A stretch of DNA of 64,000 nucleotides from Pseudo-nitzschia pungens (taxonomy: Eukaryota; Bacillariophyta; Bacillariophyceae; Bacillariales; Bacillariaceae), in contig CM074758.1 in NCBI GenBank assembly GCA_037355855.1, forward strand, positions 1,647,001 through 1,711,000, in the 5' to 3' direction. Shown piece after piece: positions 1-8,577 of this stretch. The position numbers were made by a program, and so were the translations under genes. The first letter of the stretch is position 1, and each line of letters opens with the position of its first letter. Below the pieces are notes generated by a model. It had not been told where the DNA came from. It did not search any database and saw only the letters and a program-made list of their open reading frames with translations.

Positions 1-775
1 GAAATCTCAAATTACGAATTCCGAGGACAAGTTACTTACTTCTAATGCTTCTGTTCCTGGATTGAAAAATAGGTGGGATGGCAAAACTGGTTGCACAACC
101 GTTTGGCTGCAGTTTGTCAACGCATTGCATTTTGCTTTTTTTCCGCGCCCGTCAAAAGTCGCCGGAGTAATAACAGGCGTTGAATGGCGTGCAGGCGTGC
201 ATCAATCACGAATGAACATATCATGACTATTATTTTGGAGGGGATAGGTCAAAAGTATGTATCATAGATACCAAAAGTAGTATTAAGTATGCTTGTCTCA
301 CTTCTGGCTCGTAGTAAGTAATTTACCTTACTTTTACAGTAACATCGCAAACAAAAAAGTTCTACCGTTATTCTTACGGCAGAAGAATTTGATACGGCTA
401 CGTAGGTTTTAAAATTGTACGTGCACGTCCCTTTTTTGTGTAGAGTCGTGCAGTCGTCAGTCACACAACAGCGGCAGCATTTGTGGTACGTACGGTAAGC
501 TTACCGGTAATTTACCGTAATTACCGTAGGTATTCGTGATTACTCTTACTTCTAAATCTCAAAATGAGAAAGACGATGATTCTCACTATCGGATGCAACG
601 GACTAATTTTGAGATCCTGTTCGACGATGAAAAAATTTAGATCACAGTAAATCGCACTGTATCCGCAAGCCAATGACTACCAGCGATATCATCGACGCCT
701 AGTGTTGCAAGTCGAAAATAGGAAGACCAAATAATCAACACCGCAGAGAACTCACCTACTATTATTGATTTCACG
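1..775. other. Intergenic, left edge, with palindromic words
   Basis: No supported gene. ORFs here are short and of random composition. From about 300 to 540 the sequence is rich in GTAAG/CTTAC and TACCGTAA words, including a perfect 14-base palindrome at 493-506. It holds the upstream region of the ankyrin gene that starts at 776. Confidence 0.6.
493..506. repeat. Perfect 14-bp palindrome CGGTAAGCTTACCG
   Basis: The word equals its own reverse complement. It lies inside a stretch (484-530) made almost wholly of GTAC, GGTAA, TTACCG and related words. Similar words recur in other intergenic gaps of this window. Function unknown. Confidence 0.85.
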
Positions 776-1225
776 ATGACACTTTCTGAATCGGAATACG
801 CGAACAAATCCGACAGCGAGCTTTTCCAAGCGATCAAAACTCAAAAATGGCCCTTGGTAGAAAAATTGTTGGAGGAGGAACCCCACTTGACGAAAGAACC
901 AGACGAGCATGGCAACATGCCTCTGCACAGTGCGATTGGCTTCAAATGCCCCGACCCGCTGTTGCTGAAGCTCCTAGATGCGAATCCTGACGCCTGCAAG
1001 ATTCACGGAACAGATGACTGGTTGCCACTTCATGTTGCTGCGATGTGGGGGGTCTCGACGGAAGTGATGGAGGCTCTGATATTGACCCATCCCGAAGGAC
1101 TAGATGATTCGGGTCAAACGACAAACAAGGGGCGAAGTCCCCGTCACTTTAGCGGACGATTTGAACACAACAGAGAACTCTTGGAACGAAGCACAGATGA
1201 ATGGAAGAAAATGCCGAAGAGATGA
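776..1225 (+). CDS. Small ankyrin-repeat protein
   Basis: A 149-residue protein. Two consecutive ankyrin-type units are visible at about residues 45-100: 'GNMPLHSAI' followed by 'DPLLLKLLDANPDA', then 'WLPLHVAAMWG' followed by 'VMEALILTHPEG'. Each has the PLH(V/S)A helix start and the second hydrophobic helix. The N-terminus (residues 1-35) is acidic and charged, and the C-terminus is basic. There is no signal peptide or membrane segment. Such short ankyrin proteins are abundant in diatoms and usually serve as protein-binding modules, so no specific partner can be given. The ATG at 776 is the first in frame. A 3' extension through an intron cannot be excluded. Confidence 0.75.
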   Translation: MTLSESEYANKSDSELFQAIKTQKWPLVEKLLEEEPHLTKEPDEHGNMPLHSAIGFKCPDPLLLKLLDANPDACKIHGTDDWLPLHVAAMWGVSTEVMEALILTHPEGLDDSGQTTNKGRSPRHFSGRFEHNRELLERSTDEWKKMPKR

Positions 1226-1573
1226 CACGGTGATATACTCTTCTGTCCAGGCAGTTGTTTTTAAAGGGCTTCGCAGTGGTCGAGGAATCACAACATCGCC
1301 AATCAATTTTCATGGTAACTGTGTCTCGAAGCATTGTCAAGAAATCCTAAGTAATATCTTTGGGTCAAGTGAAGTCAAAATTTCACGGCTGCAGTTGTAA
1401 TCAAGTTAGTTTGTATTTATGTTTTCCGACAATAGAATTGTTGACTAGCAAACAAGAGATTTGGTGCAGAGCTTATTATCAAAAATATCATTAACCTCTC
1501 ATCAGAGCTGATTCTTGGGATTCTCTCCGTCTCGGAAGCATGAAACTTGATTTAACGGAGTCTAAAATTAAAT

Positions 1574-3835
1574 TCACTGAGTTGGAATTAGGGAAAAAAA
1601 TCGATTTGCAATGGATGCAAGAGGTTGACGCGACATCCAGTTGCAAGATTGATCTGCACCAACAGTGTTCATGAGCTCATTCAATTCGTTCGCGACGCCA
1701 TCATTCGACAGTCGATTGGCCCATGAGAGTGGCGTGTACCCGTTTTGCGCTTCTATGTTTAATACAGCTCCGTGGTGAGCAAGTACACGGACTGCTGCGA
1801 CGGAGTTCGAGCCAGCTGCAAAATGCAAAGCTGTCCAGCCGTTGTTGTCCTTCGAATTCACGTCGCACAAGCCTCCGTCGAGGCGTGGATCTTCGTTGTC
1901 AACCCCAGCGCACAAAAATTCCACAACCTTCTCTGCTCCATTGAATGCTGCGGTATGGAGGGCACAGGTCTCGGTTCCGTCACTACCAACGTAAAACTGG
2001 TCCACATCGACAGACGAAATCATTGCCTTGACATCGTCCAACCTGTCGTTAGAAGTACACGCACTCAAAAACTGGAGGGATCGGAGTCGTTGATCCTCGG
2101 GGGATAGTGCTTTAAACGTGGCTTTCCGTGTTTCTTTTGTGTGTTCGGCGATATAATCAGCAGCTTCGTGAATGACTCTTGAATATGCTCCGACGCAACC
2201 GCTGGGCATTTTTCGATCAGCGGTACCAGTACTGTTGGATGATACATGCATAGCCTGGTTCGATTCTTTCCTTGATGAATGGCTGTTCTCATCGTCGTCA
2301 CAAACCTTGCTCTCGCCATTGACATTTTCGCCAGCTCCTTGCTCTGAAGGCAAATGACCATAAGGATCGAACACCATCGGCTGCTGTTCCTTCCGTTTTT
2401 CGGCGGTGGTTGTACTGCTCATCATTTCTTGCAGCATGTGTCTCATTTCAAAGAGCGAGGGAAGCACGGAATTAATCTTCTGTTGTTTTTCAGATTGCGA
2501 TTTATTTGATCCTTGATTTTCGCTTTCTTCGGATTCCTGTTGTTCTTGTTGGTCCCGTTCGTTCCTTCTGGCTGGCATCAAGGCGGCAGGCACGGCTTGC
2601 ATGGACCGAGCCATCTGTTCTGCCTTTTCCCTCATCGCTGTCCCACGCTCTGTCTCGGATATTGCTCGCATCAGACTCCCAACGAATCCAACTCTGAACA
2701 GAACATTTGGCAATTCTGTACCGAATCGGTCGGTCACCATCGTGATGGCGGAAGTATCGGACGATGAAACAAGGGACGCTGCTCCTACTACGGTCATAAA
2801 TATCGCGGCACTGGCCAGCGTGTGAGAAGATGGAGCCGTTTTCGAGCTGTTGTGACTGTTTGATTCGTCGTGGTTGGTGTTGGGATTATTAAATATGCTG
2901 TGAAATCCATTGCGCAGCAAATAGTGCCGGATGTACGCCAATGAATATGACAACGGCATGGTTCTCAACGTTGAATTTGAGTCTTGGTAATGCTCCACAA
3001 GCTCGCGAGCTTTTCCTATATCTATTCTTGCCACGCGTGACAAAAGTGAAGCAGAACCCTCGACGGTCGATCCCCCATGTGTGACCTCGAGTCCTGATTT
3101 TCCAATGTTGTTCACGTTGCTGTTGTCCAGCAGCAGAGACTGTTGGAGCTGGAGTTGTAGAAAATAAAAAACTTCAAAGTTTGGTCTCCTTGCAGTTTCG
3201 CTAAAACACAATAGTGACTTTGCGTCCAAAAAAGTAAACACCTGCATTAAGATGTCGTGGTAGAAAACATCGACTGAATCGTCCATTGCGTCATTTTTGT
3301 TATCGTCTCTCATCTCTTTGGTTTGGATGTGGTTGGTAGCTGATTCGTGGGTGTTGTCTCCGAGCTGCGACAGTAGGTCCGACATCGATTCGTGGTTGTT
3401 CGCCGAAGCAAGAGAAAAGTAGCATGAAGACACCCGCTGTATTCCAATTGAGCATGCGGGATGTAATTGTGTAGGCATTTCGAAGTACAAAGATTTGCAA
3501 GACGGTGATGGGGTAATAAATTGTCGCTGTTCTTCATCCTTTACCCGCTTTGGAGATAATTTCGGTTCAGATCGATCGTACTCAACGGAATCTTCGCGTA
3601 AACTAACATATTCAGACCAGTCGTTCTCGCCGTCGATAATATCCGGATTCAAACTCATGTTTGATGGAAGGTACGGTATTCTATGATGTCTTAGAATTTG
3701 AATCGAAAAAATACAACATACGCGATATGCTTTCGCTTGTGTCTCGTTCACGGATGGATCTCGAAACTCGAGAGGTGTGAAACGTTGACGGAGAAAGGCT
3801 TCGAAATTAGTTGCGTCATTCTTTAGTGACAACAT
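1574..3835 (-). CDS. F-box-like protein with C-terminal ankyrin repeats
   Basis: A 753-residue ORF. A degenerate F-box-like motif lies near residues 190-235 ('DILMQVFTFLDAKSLLCFSE'), with spacing typical of the F-box core. The middle (about 330-560) is Ser/Gln/Glu-rich with one hydrophobic Ala/Val stretch around residue 345. At least two ankyrin repeats lie at about 620-720 ('CALHTAAFNGAEKVVEFLC', 'GWTALHFAAGSNSVAAVRVL', 'NGYTPLSWA'). F-box proteins usually recruit substrates to SCF ubiquitin ligases, with ankyrins binding the substrate; that role is inferred here. The upstream ATG at 3835 gives a basic leader, but the ATG at 3658 (M-S-L-N-P-D) may be the true start because the residues before it look less constrained. 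No intron is needed. Confidence 0.7.
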   Translation of the reverse strand: MLSLKNDATNFEAFLRQRFTPLEFRDPSVNETQAKAYRVCCIFSIQILRHHRIPYLPSNMSLNPDIIDGENDWSEYVSLREDSVEYDRSEPKLSPKRVKDEEQRQFITPSPSCKSLYFEMPTQLHPACSIGIQRVSSCYFSLASANNHESMSDLLSQLGDNTHESATNHIQTKEMRDDNKNDAMDDSVDVFYHDILMQVFTFLDAKSLLCFSETARRPNFEVFYFLQLQLQQSLLLDNSNVNNIGKSGLEVTHGGSTVEGSASLLSRVARIDIGKARELVEHYQDSNSTLRTMPLSYSLAYIRHYLLRNGFHSIFNNPNTNHDESNSHNSSKTAPSSHTLASAAIFMTVVGAASLVSSSDTSAITMVTDRFGTELPNVLFRVGFVGSLMRAISETERGTAMREKAEQMARSMQAVPAALMPARRNERDQQEQQESEESENQGSNKSQSEKQQKINSVLPSLFEMRHMLQEMMSSTTTAEKRKEQQPMVFDPYGHLPSEQGAGENVNGESKVCDDDENSHSSRKESNQAMHVSSNSTGTADRKMPSGCVGAYSRVIHEAADYIAEHTKETRKATFKALSPEDQRLRSLQFLSACTSNDRLDDVKAMISSVDVDQFYVGSDGTETCALHTAAFNGAEKVVEFLCAGVDNEDPRLDGGLCDVNSKDNNGWTALHFAAGSNSVAAVRVLAHHGAVLNIEAQNGYTPLSWANRLSNDGVANELNELMNTVGADQSCNWMSRQPLASIANRFFSLIPTQ

Positions 3836-4518
3836 CCATTTGTTTTTTCATTGGAAGAAAAGCATGAGTACCGTAATTTTAGTTTAACGAAAGGTCGTTG
3901 CAGGAACACTGTGTTCCACCCAGCGTAAATACATGGTGCAAGTAAAAGGAATGTTTGTAGGCATACCGGTACCGGGCAATGACGTTAAAAATAATTTACT
4001 GTACGAAAGGCTGGTCTTAGAGCTTACCGGTACTTCGGACTTGTTTCTGGTATTTTGCATTTACGACTCGCACTCGCATCTGTTTTATGTCAAGCCATGG
4101 GAAGGCTTAATAAAAATACTTTGTACTTCGTACTTCGTAATACTGTTTTCATTCCCGACGTCAAGTTAGTCGCGTGGGTCGCACGCGCAGTCTGGTTTTA
4201 AAAGAAACACCGTTCAATTTTCTTTCTGCGCCTTCCCCCGCCTCGTCATTCATAGAAAAAGTGGGGTCCATCGGTGTATGAAAGGATACTGATGATTGAC
4301 TCAATGATGGTCGGAATGCAATTTTGATGATTCACCAATTCTTCTGCGATTTGCGATTGGAACGACCTCAGATGACCGTTGTTCTAGAGTTCCGGCATCC
4401 CGTTCGACGCACGGATACAATACACTCCTTGTATTGAACAAGCGAACAGAGCTGATGGTTCAATTTTCAACGATTTTGCCTTGCCTTTGTCTGCCACTTG
4501 TCACCTCGCTAAGGTCCG
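3836..4518. other. Divergent intergenic region
   Basis: Lies between the minus-strand F-box/ankyrin gene and the plus-strand MTHFR-like gene, so it should hold both promoters. From 3870 to 4150 it carries repeated TACCGGTA, GTACTTCG and CTTACCGG words. No convincing coding sequence: the 78-residue ORF at 3933 and the 61-residue ORF at 4434 look like chance frames. Confidence 0.5.
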
Positions 4519-5514
4519 ATGACAATGAGAACGACGACAACGAGGCCAATCGCTTCGTCGAAAGGGGCTTTCCCTCCCACGATGGGACGCGTCGAGTTAT
4601 TTTTCAAGGGCTCAGCTGAACTCCAGGATCGAGTCCGGTTCCTTCGGTCCTGCGGTGTGACATCCTTTAACCTCGTGAACAAGGACAAAAAAGACGACGT
4701 CCAGGGTTGGGTCGATTCCATCCGGGAGGTCTACCCGGAAGCCGATGTTTGCGCCCACTATTCGCTCAAACATAACAAAGTTCCTCGAAAGGGAGTGCGG
4801 GAACACAAACAGCTACTGCTTCAGTCCTTGGAGGAATCCAGTGCCAATGAAATCCTCCTAGTCAGTGGAAGTGGCGAAAAGAAAGCATGGAATACTTTGG
4901 AGGCCCTCGAGGCTTTGGCGGGATCCACTGCAATGCAGGATAGCAACGGTTCGGCTTCTCGGGGAAAACAGCGTCGACCCAAGATTGCGGTGGCTTATAA
5001 TCCGTACTTTCCATCGCAAGCCGATCAGGAAAAAGAGGACCGTCGCTTTACCGACAAATTGGCCACCGGCTGCATCTCGAAAGTATACCTTCAATTTGGA
5101 ACCGACACGGAACGGCTCAAAAAGGGTTTGGATCTGATCCGAACACAGAGCGGCAGTTCGGTCATCGACGTTGCCGGATCTCTGTTTTTGCCCACCAAAA
5201 AGCTCATCTCCCAACAAAAATTTCGTCCGTGGAATGGAGTCTTTTTGAGCGAAGAATTTTTGGAGGGTCCCGAAACAGCAAGTGCGATTGTTTCGGAAAT
5301 AATAAATGTATACAGAGCGAACAGTGTGGAAATGCTGTGGGAGGCTCCAGGAATTCGAAACGAGAAGGACGTGGAGGTGGCACGGGAATTGCTGCGTGCC
5401 GGTGGTCCAACTGTCGAAGTGAGACCAATGCTAGAGAAACAGAATCATAGTACGAGAACGAGCGGAAGCAAGGATACGATTGTCAACAAGCGAACGAAGA
5501 GGACCAAAGTCTAA
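4519..5514 (+). CDS. MTHFR-like TIM-barrel protein
   Basis: A 331-residue protein without an intron. The order of segments resembles the catalytic barrel of methylenetetrahydrofolate reductase: a 'VCAHYSLKHNK' strand in the position of the folate-binding Thr/Cys-rich strand, then 'NEILLVSGSGEKKAWNTLEAL' (compare the MTHFR 'ALRGDP' strand), 'KIAVAYNPYFPS' (compare 'VAGYPEGHP'), 'GCISKVYLQFGTD' (compare 'FIITQLFFD') and a late 'VIDVAGSLFLPTKKLI' strand. The classical RGDP and Q-L-F-F residues are replaced, so FAD/folate chemistry is not assured. The C-terminus is basic (NKRTKRTKV) and could be a nuclear signal. Start: 4519 is the first ATG, but the ATG at 4582 (M-G-R-V-E-L) begins the conserved part. 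The assignment rests on fold-level resemblance only. Confidence 0.5.
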   Translation: MTMRTTTTRPIASSKGAFPPTMGRVELFFKGSAELQDRVRFLRSCGVTSFNLVNKDKKDDVQGWVDSIREVYPEADVCAHYSLKHNKVPRKGVREHKQLLLQSLEESSANEILLVSGSGEKKAWNTLEALEALAGSTAMQDSNGSASRGKQRRPKIAVAYNPYFPSQADQEKEDRRFTDKLATGCISKVYLQFGTDTERLKKGLDLIRTQSGSSVIDVAGSLFLPTKKLISQQKFRPWNGVFLSEEFLEGPETASAIVSEIINVYRANSVEMLWEAPGIRNEKDVEVARELLRAGGPTVEVRPMLEKQNHSTRTSGSKDTIVNKRTKRTKV

Positions 5515-6190
5515 ACAAATCATTGCATAATTTGTCGCATGACCGGACGTGTAGTTAAGATCTGAGATATTTTTTCTGTACGTGTAATGCATTTTGGTTG
5601 AAAATGAAGTGGAACCATTCCATTGAGTTACTCGATAAATCAGATCTCTGCTAGCTGCTGTGTTGCATCACTCCATCCCAAAAGAAGTTCGCAAACAGCA
5701 ACAATATTGCATAAACAGCATTGGATGTGAAAAATTTGACTACGATTTGGGTCTGCCACCGTTTTGAACTCTCGGTTGTGAAGTTCGTGATTAACGAAGC
5801 TATTCTGTAGAGCGAAAGTTTGGATGATCATAAATTGGGCCACGGATGAATACAGCAGTGGTGTAGGGTCTGCCCCTACTAGTACTGTTCTGAATCTGAA
5901 TGAGCTTGCTTAGAAGAAACGAGAGGCATTTAATTTTCTTGGCAAACATCTGAGTTTGTTGCATCGTATGTATGCGTGAGATCTAGTAGATAGTTTTTTC
6001 GACATCGTCGACTGTATGCATGAGCTAGTAGTAGTAGTACTAGTATGATGCAACTCTAATGGTTCATGGTCTCCTAAAATACTCAAAATGTTCTTATTAT
6101 TGCATGATTTGAATCTATTACGTTCACCACGAATTACCTAATTTCTAAACATGATGTGTTGTCAGGGATTCATAAAATGTGAAAGCAGAA

Positions 6191-6541
6191 TCAATCAACA
6201 AAATAATGATCATGTTTTGGCTCCTCCTCAATCAATGTACTATCCAGTCCAACATGATGCGGTTGTAACTTAAAGCTCAAAACCTCAAACTTCTCCCCAC
6301 TTGCCTTGGCAAGCTGCTGGTTACTTTTGTTGAAAGAGGAATGAACACTTTTCAATTTCATCCCTCCTTCTACAACTTGTTGCAAGTTCACATGCAAAAA
6401 TACCACAATGGTTAGTATCTTCTTCATATTTTTAATCTTAAACAGTATGGTCATGATGTAGTACACTACTAGTAGAAGAATAGTGGTGGGTTGAACACAA
6501 CAACATATTGTGACACGTGATAATATTACCACATAGAACAT
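6191..6541 (-). CDS. Possible small secreted or membrane protein (doubtful)
   Basis: A 116-residue ORF with no recognised family. A start at the internal ATG near 6427 would give about 78 residues beginning M-K-K-I-L-T-I-V-V-F-L, which looks like a signal peptide, followed by a charged tail. Reading from 6541 adds another hydrophobic stretch. There is no homology support and the gap is AT-rich, so it may be a chance ORF. Confidence 0.2.
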   Translation of the reverse strand: MFYVVILSRVTICCCVQPTTILLLVVYYIMTILFKIKNMKKILTIVVFLHVNLQQVVEGGMKLKSVHSSFNKSNQQLAKASGEKFEVLSFKLQPHHVGLDSTLIEEEPKHDHYFVD

Positions 6542-6644
6542 TTTCTTGTTGAATTCTGAAGGTCTCAGTGGTTGGAACTGCAGAATGAAGCTACGTCAGT
6601 GTACTTCTTGAATGTCTAGTAGTTGTAATAGTACTACTACTAAA

Positions 6645-6675
6645 TGGTGGTGGTGGTGGTGGTGGTGGTGGTGGT
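6645..6675. repeat. (TGG)10 trinucleotide microsatellite
   Basis: Ten uninterrupted TGG units plus one T in non-coding sequence. Confidence 0.95.
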
Positions 6676-6767
6676 CCAAAAAACACACAATGGTACTGTG
6701 TGGTGGTAGTTGTCAGGAAAGCTTGTTGTGAACCAGACCCCTACCGTACAAGCATTGAGATCATTAG

Positions 6768-6800
6768 TACTGTTACTGTTACTGTTACTGTTACTATTAC
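6768..6800. repeat. TACTGT hexanucleotide microsatellite
   Basis: About five tandem units of TACTGT, the last one altered, 90 bp downstream of the TGG repeat. Confidence 0.9.
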
Positions 6801-7395
6801 GAGGTATTGTTGTTTGACAACCTGCTCCGACTGCCACTGCGGTAAGTTACTAGTGTGATGGTGCAAGGTCGTCCACAAGAATTCTATTGTTGATAATGAG
6901 AATTCCTGTCACAACCGGGTCGGTGGTTCCCCCATCCCGGTTCCGTTCCCGTCATTTTCCAATCCACGATACTATGGCGCGGTTGCACTGCGCGCAAGAC
7001 CCATCTCTCCCTCCACTCCGGGCATGATCAATGATCATCGGTCATGCTCTCCGGAGTGATGTAAGAAGACCTCACCGTATGGAGAATGGATAAGGTTACC
7101 GCATCACACGGTAACTTACATACAAGTAAGGTCTTAACCTTAATCGTACACGGGTGCGATTGTTCGCAATTCGTCATTCGGCCTGTCTCTCTTTTGATCT
7201 TGCAATTTTGCGGCTATTGTTTCGCGTTTTGATTTAGGGCCTACCGGTACCGTAATCTTATCGTAGCTAGTAACCTTACCGATCGAACGACGACGATACG
7301 AGACCAGACACGACACGAGACTCTCTCTCCGCTTCCCCAGAGCCCCATCAGCGACTTCAACCCCGATACCGTACGAACCTTTCGGTATCGTTTCA

Positions 7396-8530
7396 TTGAT
7401 CGAGGGACAGCACCGTACGCATCGGTTCCATACGATCATCCCTCCACCGACATTTTCGTTTTCGCCTTTTGCGGGCTCGACGAATCACTCCACCATTTCG
7501 AACGAGGAGGATCCACGGGTGCGAGAGGCCGGGGAGGCCTTTGCAGCATTGCGAGTGCTGGACGACGACGACGACGACGACGACGACAACGACGAAACGA
7601 ATAACGATACGGAGAAGGATATCCCAAACGAGAACGGGGAAACGAACGACACCCTCGAAGACGAAGAACGGAGGTTCTTGCGGGCTCTGGAAGACATCGA
7701 ACCGGAACCCCTGGAGGGATTGTTTCCGATCGGCGACGACGACGAGAACGAGAACGAAATCAATTCTCTGGAGCTCTTCGGCTCGGACATTATCGAATTC
7801 CTAGCGAACGGCGACGGCTACGGCTTTGGCGTCGACGAAAGCATCGATAGCGACTGGGGCCTTTTCCCGAACGAGCCGGGAGTCCAGGGGGACATCCATC
7901 CAAACACGACCTGGAACACCGACACGACGGCCGCAAACCAAGCTGCGTTGGTATCGGACAACGAAGAGGATCCACCGCTGCTGGTTCCCGAGGCAGAGGC
8001 CGAAAAGAGCGACGAACCCAGGACCGTTCTGGATACGAATTCGAATCCGAATCCGAATTCGAATACGAATTCGAATACGAATACGAATACTCCAAACACA
8101 ACGGTTACATCGGCTACCACCGCTGCGGCTTCTGCGGAGACCAAAGATTCGGTCCTTCCCGAGCTCGAACTGGACTTTGGGACCGATCCCTTCCTGGAAG
8201 ACCCGAACCAGCTGCATGCCATCTTTGACACCGGCAGCGACACCGACCACCGCTTTGGACCGTTCGGCGAGGAAGGAGGAAACCCGGACGAAACCGCCGG
8301 CTGCTGCGCGGACTGCGACTGCGGGGTGGGAGAAAGCGCGGGAGAAACCGAAGAACGGGCGGGGGACGGCGCCGAGGGCCCGAACACCGACGGGATATTT
8401 CCGATTCCCGCGGAGTCCGTGCTGGACATTGACCTGGAAACGGAAGAACTCTACAGGGAACTGGCAAAGATGTCGCTCGCCGGGGAGGCCACGAGTGGTT
8501 CCGCCGGAGGGAATCCGGGAGGCACAACCC

Positions 8531-8577
<47 letters not shown>

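Larger units (their letters stand above)
5515..7395. other. Long gene-poor region with microsatellites
   Basis: Nearly 1.9 kb without a supported conserved gene. It holds a possible small secreted ORF (6191-6541, minus), a (TGG)10 microsatellite, a TACTGT hexanucleotide repeat and, from about 7075 to 7275, a cluster of GGTTACCG/CGGTAAC/CTTACC words just upstream of the WD40 gene. Inverted arms at 7095-7101 and 7109-7115 (GTTACCG/CGGTAAC) could form a small hairpin. Confidence 0.5.
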
